Shown: positions 47,255-58,134 of the stretch, piece after piece
How the letters are laid out: every line of letters begins with the position of its first letter
How positions within the stretch are numbered: position 1 is the first letter of the stretch
DNA from: Patellaria atrata CBS 101060
Lineage: Eukaryota; Ascomycota; Dothideomycetes; Patellariales; Patellariaceae
Assembly (NCBI GenBank): GCA_010093705.1
Contig: MU006090.1
Coordinates: forward strand, 1,980,308-2,044,307
DNA length: 64,000 nucleotides
Reading direction: 5' to 3'
Translations under genes and position numbers: made by a program
Notes under the pieces: model-generated
What the model was told of the DNA's origin: nothing
What the model saw: the letters and a program-made list of their open reading frames with translations, nothing else
Database searches by the model: none

Positions 47255-48107
47255 GGAAAGCAGGATGAAACAAGCAGCAGCAAATAGTTCCAAGATATCC
47301 TTTAACATGTCTAGGAACCGTGTAGCCAGCTATCGGCCGCGATACAGTTGTAATAGTAATACCAAAGCCGGAAGCAACCAAGGGGTCCGTATCTCCCGTA
47401 CGTGAGTCTCCGTTCGCATCACTATCTCACCTACCTTTCTCCGTCCTGTCCCTGTTTCGCAGCCTACACCCCGCGGATTGATCTCTTCGTCTAGACCCAA
47501 CTAAACGCCCTTTTTATGGGAACTCCAACGATCCAAGCGTCACATATTGCAGTTAAACCCCAAACCCTATCAATCTCTCACAACATCCACCTTTCCATCT
47601 CCTTGATTCTCGGTTCGATAATACAAACACCTCCCTCCTCAACAACTCTCCTCCATGGAATACTCACCGTCTAACATTCCCCACCTTGATTCACGCATCA
47701 TCATGCCCAGTTGATAAAAAGCCATCGATATCCCAACCCCCTTTCGAAACGCACGGCTTATCCCATCTCGGCTCCTCGGATGACATCGCTTGGGAAAGTT
47801 TCATAATGAAAATAGAACGGGATGGTCGATATCACATCTCACATCTCCCCTCAGCCATATCCCACGTCCCATACACCTTTATCACTTCCCCAGTTCCCGC
47901 GAGTGTTTCCCACTCCTTTCCTCTCATTCCCTCCAGCCCCACCTTCATACCCAACCCCACCAAACCCACCGGTCCAGATATCCCTCTACCTCGACGGCTC
48001 CACCTCTATCTCTACGGCTCTACCTCTACCTCCACCGAAAACGCACACAACCCCCTTCCCCGTCCAAGTATGTATAAACCAAACCACAACCATCCACCAC
48101 CAGCGCC

Positions 48108-48162
48108 AAAGCACCAAAAACCAAAAGCAAAAAACCAAAAGCCAAAAACCAAAAACCGATCA
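48108..48162 (+). repeat. CCAAAAA-type short tandem repeat
   Basis: Imperfect repeats of (A)CCAAAA(G) over about 55 bp. Low-complexity, with no gene implied. Confidence 0.6.
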
Positions 48163-48752
48163 AGACCTTTACGATGCAGAACAATATACAATGCCCAACT
48201 TCGACAGAAATGGGATATCATGAGCCCTTTGTCCCTCATGTGGCTCCTTCATCTGTCGCTCACGGCCTGTTATAGAATACAGTACTGAACGGCTACTTCC
48301 AGAAACGTGGCTGATCGCGTGAGTGCTTGAGAGGGCTACGAGGTTGGATGGAGGGATGAAATGTACTATAGATATCCTTCGCGGGGATGGATATCTTCCA
48401 TTTCCACTAGACGGCCATGATGGTAGTTAGATACATGACGCGCAAGAACGGTGGTGTAGGTCTCACAGGCTCACAATACTTCCAGACTTTTTGTCTGCAA
48501 TTTATTAAGTGGATGTTTTCCTGTAAGATAAATTATTTGACGTAATGCTTATCATTGGAGGCTGTTTTATATGTCGAAAACACGGCTCTTGCTCATACTA
48601 TGCAAAAAATGGGCGCAGGAAATATGCAGCACAGGTTATTTCATCAATGTTATTCATTCATTGCTATCATGAATTTGCTACTGTTACAGATTTTTATCGA
48701 TTCATCGATTCATTGCTGATTCTTAGGTATAAGAGCCATCCTCCATAATCGC

Positions 48753-49810
48753 TTACTCCATCACACCCCTCTTTCCATCATGATCCGTATCCTTCAACGG
48801 GTTCAATCTGTCCAACATGCTAGGCTTCTTCGTCGTGCCGGTGGCGTCAGTGGTACCAGTAGTACCGGTTTTGCCATGACGCTTGCTCTTCCTGACTCCG
48901 GTACCATCATCAGACGAGCTGCTAGAGCTCGAGGATCCGGATCTGTTCCTGGACTTCACGGCCCCAGCACCGGCGGCACCGGTACCTACAGCACCGATAG
49001 CAGCACTTGGACCGTTATGGTGATGACCATGGGTGCCGGTCGCGCTGGGTGCTCCGGATAACGCTTTTCCGATACCGCGTGGCTCTCCCTCGAATCCGTC
49101 ATAGCGCTCCTCACGGCCGTCGAGGACACCACCTGACTTCTTGTAGTCGGTCATGCTCACGGCTGGAAGGGCAGAGGTGGTGTGATGCTGAGCAGTGTTG
49201 ACGTGAGTCTCGTGGATAGGGACGGTTGTGTGGACAACCTCGGGTTGAACGACCTCTGTGGGATATCATGTTAGCAGGAGAGGAAGGTGACGGTAAAATC
49301 TAGTGATGCTTACCCTTCTGGACAACAGGCTGGATAGTCTCATGGACATGATGATGAATGTGCTCGCCAGTAACAGTGGGAGCTGCACTCCTGCTCTCAT
49401 GGGTATCACCGACATGACGCTCGCTTCTGAACTGAGCAGCCTCCTGTTCCAACTTGGCGGCGATGTCTTTCTCGTTACCATGGCGGAACTCACGGTGCTC
49501 AACTGGAGCTAAATTGTGGTGATGCTTTTCAGGAAGGACCTCACGGTCATGGACGGGCTGAACGGAAGTGTGATAGTGGTCTTGGTGGATTTCCTTGTCG
49601 ACTGCAGTTTGGATCTCCTCGTGTCTTGTAGGAGTGACGGTTTCCTTGACTACAGCTGGAGCCACCTTCTCGTGGACAGTTGTGTCATGTTTGCCAGACT
49701 TGGACCTGATTGCTTCGTTAGATGAGTGCATGTGAAAAGGGAATAGAGGAGAAACGGGAATGATGGAAGTCATACATGAAGTCGTGAACGGCTGCCTTGG
49801 CTTTCTCCAT
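48753..49810 (-). CDS. His-rich hydrophilic repeat protein ('allergen'-type fungal family), member A
   Basis: Three exons, 49776-49810, 49314-49705 and 48753-49255, give 309 aa. Introns are 70 bp (GTATGA...TCAG) and 58 bp (GTAAGC...CACAG). The protein starts MEKAKAAVHDFMSKSGKHD. The core block is APAVVKETVTPTRHEEIQTA followed by VDKEIHQDHYHTSVQPVHDR and EVLPEKHHH. A second, related His/Val/Glu block follows around 125-165 (HHHVHETIQPVVQKEVVQPE). The C-terminus is Gly/Ala/Ser-rich with an eight-Ser run, then basic KSKRHGK. There is no signal peptide or membrane helix, and the whole chain is very hydrophilic, like stress-protectant hydrophilins. Homologues in fungi are, from memory, often labelled 'allergen', which is not a function. 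A TATA box and AGGGG motifs upstream are compatible with stress induction. It is divergent from its relative at 51.5 kb. Confidence 0.8.
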
Positions 49811-49961
49811 TGTTTATTGTTGATTATGCGTTTTGAGTTAAGGTATGTAAGAGTGTTTTATGAAATTGAATTGAGAAAGTTTTTGGTATGATTGATGAGT
49901 TGTTTGAAGTTTGATGTAAGGTATTTTGCGAAAGGCAGAATAAGGGGAAAGGAACTAACTT

Positions 49962-49969
49962 CTATATAG
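49962..49969 (-). promoter_or_regulatory. TATA-like element of His-rich gene A
   Basis: CTATATAG (palindromic) about 152 bp upstream of the ATG at 49810. It is the only TATA-type box in the near 5' flank. Confidence 0.4.
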
Positions 49970-51156
49970 TTTTTCGGGACTGTCACCGGTGCAAAGACTG
50001 GACGTAGCATGAACGACGTAATGGCTTTGGACTGTTTGAAGTACCAGGTAGCAGGAAAGATGTATGGAAATAATAATGAACCCCAGTTATGAGAAGGAAC
50101 TCTCCAGATCTGACGATCATTTCTGGAACTAGCAAACAGATGGGGCCACAGTGGAGTGGACCAGACGCATCAGTAGCTTCCTTGATACTGACGGTACTAG
50201 CCACACTGTCCGTTGGTGGGAACCACAAAACTGATCGGATAGCAGCATCTGATTTGCCCAAACATGAAATGTCTCAAGTGCAATGGCGTCAGTGGTACTC
50301 TCAAATCTCACCACCTCATCCCCCCCACAACAGCGTCAGATGCCGAAGTGGGAAGTGATGGTTGTAGCCGCGTGCATACCTTTCTTAGCATATCAATAAG
50401 GTAGGTAGTGATGAAATCGAATCACTAGCCTTACAACTATTAAGTAGCTTGATCCATATAGGTACAGTTGTGATTCCAGATGACAATGGAAGCAGGTTGC
50501 TGTCCGACATAGTGGAAAGTGCAATATATTCCATTCCATCTGTTGTTGACTTGGGGAGCAGAAAAGGGGCTAGAGCGGCGTTGATGTCTGAATGATCGAC
50601 AACAAGTCTGCTTGTGCCCAGCGAATTTCTGCCCATGACCCAAGGGCCCCATGTGTAGATCGCCGTATGATTTTTTCGTCAACTTCTTTAACCGTGCCTT
50701 CATATTCCTTTTTCACTACAAAATAAGTTTTATGTACTACTACTATGAGCGGATATTCTAATGATAAAAAACGACGAAGTAGCTGCCTGTTGGTTTTAAT
50801 CGTGGGCAAAATGAGGGGTTTCATAGAATAGAACTCGTCATACTGTCCAAAGGTGGAACCACACGGAAGTTGTGAAAACTAAAAGTTAAAGCCAGTGGCG
50901 GTGTTAGAATCCTGTAATAGCTATTATTATTGTTTCCAATTCGGAAATGCCGTTCTGAATTGAGACAAACAAGGTGTGAAATCAAGGCATTTCAACGATT
51001 GTCCGGCGCCCACACTAACAAGCTTCAGAAGAGGGAAGGGGGCAGGCGTAAACAACAATTGCCTACTACGTCGTGTACTTTTGAAATCCGCTAAGATAAT
51101 TCTTTAGAATGGGACAAAAGAAGTCGTAGATCTCCCAAGACAGAGGGAGAGATTCG

Positions 51157-51267
51157 CTAATCGTCTTGGGCATCCCCTCGTTTTCCAGATCTGACGAAAC
51201 CGGGTCCAGAACGATTAACGTCAACCGCTGCTAGCGAGGTTAGAACCAGAACCAGAAACTGGGCCAT
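51157..51267 (-). CDS. 36-codon ORF with signal-peptide-like start
   Basis: MAQFLVLVLTSLAAVDVNRS followed by GPGFVRSGKRGDAQDD and a stop. The first 14 residues look like a signal peptide, and a Lys-Arg pair near the end could be a Kex2-type cleavage site. The frame is open further upstream to 51378, so the start is uncertain. No family is recognised. Confidence 0.2.
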   Translation of the reverse strand: MAQFLVLVLTSLAAVDVNRSGPGFVRSGKRGDAQDD

Positions 51268-51495
51268 GACGAAAGTGTGGCTTTCCCCCTCTACAGATGT
51301 GGCACCATAGCTTCCGTGAGCTACGACGGGAGACATCTCCGTTTTGTGCTCCTTTACACTCTTACTAACCACACACATGATTACCTATACTCTAAAGTGA
51401 ACGTTGAATTGTAGACCTTTGAATTGCCTATTCGCCAAGTTCTTTGTGTTAGTCGTCATACTGAACTTGAAATCCTCACTCATATACCATCCGTT

Positions 51496-53118
51496 ATGCA
51501 CGATAATAAGCTCAAACGAATCTTCACTCGCAAACATCGAAAGGGACACGGCGCAGATGGAGACTTTGCGGAACCATCAAGCCCCTCGTCTCCTGTTCCT
51601 TCATTCCCATACGAGAGTACGTCTCCTGGAAGGACGCCTCAGAAAGGTGAGTTACCTATACATGAGAGGAACTCACATAACAGACAACCGACTTCGTCTC
51701 AAGAAACAACGGCCCTCAACACCCTCCCAAATGCACCACCCATCCCAGATGGAGATGCTCATCCGGGTGGTCTTGCGTCTGCAGACCACGCTGTACGCTC
51801 ATCTCCACTCCACGTCCCTACGGCAGAGCTCGAGCATCTCACGCTCGGTGGAGACGATCGCTTGATACCAGAGTCCAGCAGAGGGACTCACAGCGAGGAT
51901 GTAGCGGACCGGAATATCGGAGGTCAGGAACTAGTCCAATCGTCTCCAGCGAGAGGAGAGACAGAAGTTTCTGATGATACATTGAGTGCAAACACAAAAC
52001 AACCGAACTATAGCCATTATATAGAACCCCGTATCGAGCCTACAGCGTTGAAAAAGAGGAATAATTCAGTGTCTAGGAAACCACTCCTGAGTGACTTTCC
52101 TGCTCCACCAGGCGGAGCGCACCAGCAGTCGCACAAGACGTCTATCATTACCCCAGATGTCGAGAAAACTAATACTATCGATACTGCAAATGTCTCGACT
52201 TTAGCGGGGAAGGATATGCTGACCACTGAGGGTGAATCAGCCCGGGAGATTTCGCCAGAGCATACGTGGGACTCGCAAAAGCAATCTATACGATTGGTTG
52301 AGGAAAGTAAGGACGACGGGGATGAAGTCATCCCAAGAACAAGCCTTACTCCTCCTGAGGCGGAAGGTCGTTCTCTGAAGAATGATACGTGGTTGCATCC
52401 ATCAACTTCGGACGTCGTCGATCTCAGCAATACCAAAGACACAACCATTGTAGAAAAGATAGTACCAGGTAAGCTCTCCTCCTTTACTGCAAATGTCTAA
52501 AATGACTCTAATCAACACCTTCTAGCCGTAACCCACGAGACTGTCCATCCACATATCCACCATATCCGTGAGGAATCCATCACTCGCGAAATCCACAACC
52601 ATGACGTGTACCACCGCATCCTCCCAGTCGTCGATGTGGAGGTTCTTCCCACCAAACACTATATCCGTTCTCCTGAGAACCCTACCGAGCTGATTCAGAT
52701 CTCTGAGTCCCAGATTCCGGGATACGATGAAAGGCACCCGTATAAGCAGAATTGGGTCATCGCGGAAACTCTTTCAAAGCCCGACGGCGCGCGCTCTGAA
52801 CTGTATAACTATGGGACAGGTCGGGGCTTGCTCCCTAGAATGAACACGTTCAAGGCGGATGAAAAAAGGTATGTTGGTGAGGATGGTGTTAAAAGGACAA
52901 AGACGACGTGGATACATCCACCGACTCTGGAAGATAATTCGAGGTATAAGGGCCCGCTGATGCATGTCCATTTCGATGAAGGTATTGTGACGTCGCAGAT
53001 GGTATATGGGGGTACGTCAAGTGTTGATGAGGAAGTCTCGGAAAAGAGCGGCACGAGAGATGAAGAGAGTATACCCCCTGACGAGCAAAGAAGGATACCG
53101 GGTACCTTTGTGCCATAA
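51496..53118 (+). CDS. His-rich hydrophilic repeat protein, member B (related to member A)
   Basis: Two exons, 51496-52468 and 52526-53118, give 521 aa. The intron is 57 bp (GTAAGC...TCTAG), phase 1. The start MHDNKLKRIFTRKHRKGHGA is preferred; an in-frame ATG at 51424 adds 24 residues. The first ~320 residues are Ser/Pro/Thr/Glu-rich and probably disordered. Across the splice junction lies KIVPAVTHETVHPHIHHIRE, continuing ESITREIHNHDVYHRILPVV and DVEVLPTKHYI. This aligns residue for residue with the core block of member A (P-A-V, E-T-V-x-P, E-I-H, EVLPxKH). After it comes a well-ordered looking stretch with YKQNWVIAETLSKPDG. Biochemical role unknown. No signal peptide or membrane helix is seen. 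Confidence 0.78.
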
Positions 53119-55051
53119 TGGAAGTGGTCCCTTTCCTAAGCGTATATTTTATCTTCTCAGGTGAACATCTGTCTATTAGCAAGGCGCTCCGGGGTTCTCG
53201 ATTCTTTATTAGTAACAGCTATCCTGTGAGAACGGATCAATCTATTTTCTCAGTAATCATCAATATGGGGAACAGATTTACAATTGACGTTGAGAAAGCA
53301 TTTACGCTACCAGTAACCTTAACCTTAATCTTAATCTTATGTTTGGATGAATCAGAATATGGCATCTCCAAGGTAAGGTCGCCTTTGCACAGTGCTCGTC
53401 CGCCTACTACCCTTTTGCTCCCTTCGTTCTTTACGAACGAGTGTTTTTCGGAGCTGCAATACCACCACAGTCCCGAAAACCCACTTGTCCCGAAAACCCA
53501 CTTGGCAACCCAGATATCCAGTCTCGGTCGGCCGAGTCAGCTTTTCTACAACACGCCTCGAGTTACTCGTTACCGCAAAAGTTCTTGTCGGTCCAAGGTC
53601 TGGGTTAAGCGGTCCGTCCATAAGGTATTGTCAAAGTAAATTTGGATGATGCCCAGGCGAAATTGAGAGCTTCAAGTAAATTGCCAGAAGAGATTTTACC
53701 TGCGTCTACTTATGTATAAGCAGCATCACCATGCTTCCTCGCTACATTTCTCCTCCGGTCTATTTCCTCGGTCTATATCCACGGGCCTCCTGAAGTAACC
53801 TTGACGTGCGCCACTCGTCCTTTTGCTCCAACTATACGCTTTGCATGTCATCGGTTTTGTTGTTCGGTATTGAAATCAATCTTTCACCGCACCCCTCAGT
53901 CGCGCCCATAAGTTTTTTCTTTGTTTTTTTTTTTTGATACTCCTGTGACTCCGCCCCTTTCTGTCCCCATAAGCAAATCCTCAACCTTAGACTTTTGAAC
54001 TTGGCGTTGACTTTGCATGTCTCCGATTTCCACGCCGCTTCCTGATTGTTATATCCTCTCCTTTAGGTATTGACTCAGAGCCGCATTCCTCTGACTCTTT
54101 CTTTTTTCTCGTCCGCATCGAAAACGGAGTCTGGGCGCTTCGCTCCTGATTGTGTAACAATTTCCGCTTGGCGGAGAACGTTGAAGAAGGCGGAACGGGT
54201 AGATTCCGCCAAGCTCACCAATCCTCTTTTTCCCGCCCTTGCCAACTTTTCCCTTCCGGGCCCGGACAAGGGGGTCATCGCATTCCTAACACAATCTCAC
54301 AAATCCTTAAGCGCCCTAGGAATTAATGACAAAGCTACATCCATGTCCTCCAAACTTCCCTTTACGGCGGTGCGGCACTCGACAGCCGCCGTCATGGAGT
54401 CGCCTTATCCTTATTCCCAGCGACCCCCTCCCTGTCATTTCCACTTGTCAAGGTTAGTCCTTGTTTCCAAGCCTCCGACGACTAACCGAAAATGCTGTGC
54501 GACCGATCCTCTCCGCAGTTTACGGATCTTCCAGGGTTACATACTGGTATCCACAGTGGTAGCCTAGAAGTAAGGTGTAAGCTAGCAGGGGGCTTACTGA
54601 CTCAGGTTCGTCAGCCGATAGTAAGAACCTTGAGGTAACCTTAATGTGACTTTACCCTAACTTCCCATTCTTGTTTTGGCTGATCGATAAGATGATAAGG
54701 GATATTTGTGAGATGATGTTAAAAGGTGCTTTTCATGTTGTGCATCTGGGTTCTAAGCATTCTGGTTAAAAATGCTGTATAGTGATTGCTTATAGGAACA
54801 TACGGTCTGTTTGATCCGTAATATTGAACTTTGCAGTCGCCGCCGGACTGAATCAAAGCACCAAACCGCATAACATACGAAGATACAAGATACACGTAGA
54901 TTTTGTAGAAATAACCATCTGTACATTCTATATTATATCGAAATTTACATTTCAATCCCATTACCCCTCTATTACCCCTACCCCAACCCTACCCATCCCT
55001 CAAAAGAAGAAGCACCAAACACCGCCCATCCTTACAATAGAAAACTCTAAT
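53119..55051. other. Intergenic, tail-to-tail region before the GH3 gene
   Basis: About 1.9 kb. It contains a short run of imperfect TTAATC/TTAACC hexamers (53313-53341) and an exact 10 bp inverted repeat (54166-54175 with 54205-54214) able to form a hairpin. A plus ORF of 165 codons (54070-54567) lacks family features. The GH3 3' UTR lies at the right end. Confidence 0.45.
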
Positions 55052-57957
55052 CTAGATGTCTAACTCTTGACTGAGGTGAAGCTTCCTTGATGAAGCACCA
55101 ACATACACCGTCTTCGGGTAATCAGTAATAACCCAGTTCTGCACGCTCGGATCCCAGTTGCTCAAATCCCGCCTCGTAACCTCAGCTGTGAAGGTCTTGC
55201 TCTCACCCGGCGCAATGTTGTTCAACCTATCGAAGTTCCTGAGGACGACCTTGGGGTCAGTGGGACCGCCATGGTTGACATAGAGCTGGACGACCTCGTC
55301 AGCGGCAACGGAACCGGTGTTGGTAATGGTCGCGGAGACAGTGAACATGACATCGTAGAGTTGCGGGTGGCCACCAGGTGCACCACCGGCTGGGTGGACA
55401 GGTTGAGGGGAGCCGTCGGTCGCGCCTTCGGGGATGAAGCTGTTGTCACCATAGTCGTCGTGGTCGTATGCCTCAGCCAAATCAGTGCTGTTGAGATATG
55501 GGTAGATGTACAGCGGAACCCTGTTAATATCGGACGGGAACTGGTAGTCAGCGGTATCTCTCGAGTAGTTTCCGCTAAGGACGGGGGCCTCGTTGGTCAT
55601 TCCTGTGGTCGGGACGTAGGGCTCGACTTCATGCTTCTCGACGCTGATGTCGGAGTACTCGAAGGTGGTGTAGGTCTTGCCGAAGCCGAATTCCCAGATG
55701 GGCTCGATGTCGGCGGCGTCGAAGTGGCGATAGTCGATGAATAGACCCTCCTCGAAGTCTTGTTGGGGAGCATCGAGGCCATTGTTATACTCGTAGATTA
55801 CATCGGCGGAGTAGTCCTCGCGCCTGGCACCCCAGGTAAAAGGGAGCTTGCCACCGGGAACCACGCGGCCGTAGAGGATATCAGCGATGGAGCTACCTGA
55901 TTCTTGACCCGGAAGGCCGGCCCAGACGATGGCGGTGACGTTGGGATTATCATACCACCTGGTAACATCGACGGCACCAACGGTGTGCATGACGACGATT
56001 GTATTATTGGAGACAGAGGCAACGGTCTCAATAAGATCATCACCACCGTGCCAAAGGGTCAGGTTGTTTCGATCACCACGGTTGTCGTCAACAACGAGGT
56101 AGCCTTCACCACTGTCAGCATTAACGAAGACGATAGACTGGTCAGCTTGGGATGCCTGAAGAATGATCTCCGGATAAGCGTAGTTGTCTGTGACGGATGA
56201 GAGACAGCCATTAACCTCAGCGATCTCCATCTGGATGGCGCTCATAGGTGAGATGAGGTAGGCAAAATCGGCAAATCCGGATCCCCAGCCGAGGGCAAGG
56301 GTACCCTCATTACATCCGCCATCGTAGCAACCGTTGACACTATAAGGGGGGTCGATAGCATCCTTCCCAAATACGGAGGTGAAGCCAGCTTTGCTAAGGG
56401 GAAGACCTCCCTCATTCTTGAGAAGGACGGCAGCTTTGTTGGCGGACTCGCGAATGTGCGTGCTGTGATCTCCGCGAACGTCAACGTGATGGTTGATTTG
56501 CTTATAACCGTGTCCTACAGCGGAGTGGAGGTAGCCATAAGTAGCCTTGTTGTACGAGTTCATGTTGGTCAAAGGCGGGTTTTGATCGCGACCGCCGAGG
56601 AAGTAAGCAGAGAGAAGACGGGTAGCCATGTCGTCGATACGCCATTCGGGAATGGTACCATTAAGAACAGCAATGGTCATGTTGGCACCCTTTTACTAGT
56701 CAATATACTGTGAAGTCCGGGACGATAAGATCATATCACTTACGTAGTAGGCTCGGCCAGCAAGGAAGCTAGTATCACCAGCCATGCTAACGTCCAGACC
56801 GGCTAGAGCGCTGCTAACACCGGAGTACTGGGCTTCCCACTCACTCAAGGCAAAGCCCTGGAAACCAAGTTCACCCTTAAGGAGATAGTTCAAGTTGTAG
56901 CTGTTCTGGCAAGTCTGACTGTTGTTAACGGCGTTATGGGAGCACATAACACCACCAACACCAGCGCGGACAGCGTCGGCGAAGGGCCAGAGGTAGACTT
57001 CGTGCATGCTGACATCGTCAATGTTAGCACTGAGGGAGCCGGTGATGTTGCCCTCGAAGTAGGTGACATCCTCACGGACGGAACGGAAGTGCTCTTGCTC
57101 GTTTCCAAGGAAATGCTTGGCTACAGGTACTACACCGGTTGTTCGGATTCCACGGATGTTTTGTGCAGCCTGAATACCCGAGAGCACGGGATCGGGACTT
57201 ATACCTAACATCTATTAGTAGGAGACTTTGATGTGAGTTTGAGATTGAAATACAAACCTTCCCAGGTACGACCACTAGCGGGTGCTCTTCCGAGAGGTGA
57301 AATAACTGGTCCAAGGAGGAAATCGACACCTTTTCCGTAATGCTCCTCACCGACCGCCACTCCACGTTCAAACCAGAGCTGTTTGTCCCAAGTTGCTGCC
57401 ATTGTATTTGAACCCGGGAACGCCGAGGAGCGGTCACCTATGCGTTGTCAGTTCCCGCATGCTGTACAGTCAAATACGGCGCTACGTACCGCTTCGAACA
57501 CCAGTCACAGCAATCTGGAAGCACAAGTTGCGGATACCAAATCTTTCGATAGTTCCGGTGTTTCCGATGCAGTTATCACCCTGCCAGCTACTTCAATTAG
57601 TTTTCGAATTCGCACATTCAATCAAATTGCTCACCCAACACCGGTAGTGATATTAACCTTCTCCAACAAGGTTAACTGGCTAACAATTTCCTGAGCTTTT
57701 GCGTATGCTTCAGCCCATTCTCCAGTACCCTGTGCCCAGGGAGCGGGATACTTGGGTGGTGAAGTTGAGCCCCAAAGAGGACTCTATTCAACGTATTAGT
57801 GATTTGCCCCTTTCTTGACGTATGAACCTGAGATGTGGTGGATATGGAAGCTCGTTAAGCTGGGAACCCCCTTAAGGGAGCAATAACTTACATGTTCATC
57901 CTGAGCGTAGGCTAAGCCCGCTGCGAGGAGCAACGCTGCAGAAACTTCGAGCTTCAT
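55052..57957 (-). CDS. Secreted GH3 beta-glucosidase-like protein with altered active-site aspartates
   Basis: Six exons, 57892-57957, 57635-57783, 57490-57587, 57258-57437, 56744-57204 and 55052-56689, give 863 aa, the usual length for fungal GH3 beta-glucosidases. The signal peptide is [18 protein letters not shown]. Conserved blocks include [74 protein letters not shown] and [11 protein letters not shown] fibronectin-III-like C-terminal domain follows ([20 protein letters not shown]). Two departures are seen. The nucleophile motif, normally SDW, reads SEW (Glu at residue 286). The substrate-binding QDxPxGVR motif reads QIAVTGVR (Ile 97). Family members release glucose from cello-oligosaccharides or glycosides outside the cell. 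This one may be weak, altered or inactive. Confidence 0.88.
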
Positions 57958-58128
57958 GGCGATAAGAGAAAGAGAAGGACCGGAACCGTGAGACCGAAGA
58001 CGAAGGCGAAGACGAAGATGAAGAATGAAAGACCCAGAACTCTATGAGATACTGAAACTCAGGACTAATTGAATGAGGGGACAATGATGAAAAAAGAATA
58101 GAACCTGTGAAGCATTTAAAGAAGTCAA

Positions 58129-58134
58129 TATATA
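58129..58134 (-). promoter_or_regulatory. TATA-like element of the GH3 gene
   Basis: TATATA about 172 bp upstream of the ATG at 57957, with a TTTAAA closer in. Position is plausible but not decisive. Confidence 0.3.

Larger units (their letters stand above)
39234..48752. other. ~9.5 kb gene-poor region
   Basis: No gene here is well supported. 39,240-40,050 is the FlbC-like 5' flank, with a short run of imperfect GATGCGT repeats at 39,488-39,528. Minus-strand open stretches at 40,891-41,326 read as if once coding (for example LDAPYVVKFEPADMNLAAMP) but match nothing I know. 42571-42813 (-) is an 80-codon ORF with a possible donor after PSFPRQ. 43.4-45.2 kb is pyrimidine-rich like a long fungal leader and ends at a signal-peptide-like start (45,190). 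The plus-strand ORF of 200 codons at 47686-48288 is low complexity. Confidence 0.4.
49811..51495. other. Divergent intergenic region of the His-rich pair
   Basis: About 1.7 kb between two divergent related genes. AGGGG/CCCCT pentamers (STRE-like, for example near 49,943, 50,813, 51,030 and 51,175) are scattered through it. These are short motifs and expected partly by chance. A minus-strand ORF inside is listed separately. Confidence 0.4.

Noticed and set aside
47114-47381. Poly-Leu / poly-Ser ORFs on the minus strand
   Set aside because: These are produced solely by the GAA microsatellite.
47686-48288. 200-codon plus-strand ORF
   Set aside because: It is low complexity (Pro/Ser/His and Lys-Pro repeats) over short tandem repeats, and several frames are open across the same bases.
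51647-51683. 37 bp GT-AG segment inside His-rich gene B
   Set aside because: It is shorter than other introns here, and removing it shifts into a poorer frame that stops early, while the unspliced frame stays open to the real junction.
53313-53341. Telomere-like hexamers (TTAACC/TTAATC)
   Set aside because: They are too few and do not match the fungal TTAGGG/CCCTAA repeat exactly.
54070-54567. 165-codon plus-strand ORF
   Set aside because: It has no family signature, and the antisense frame is also open in part, so it reads as non-coding GC-richer DNA.
55271-55744. 157-codon plus-strand ORF opposite the GH3 gene
   Set aside because: It is antisense to a clearly conserved exon and arises from codon composition of the real gene.
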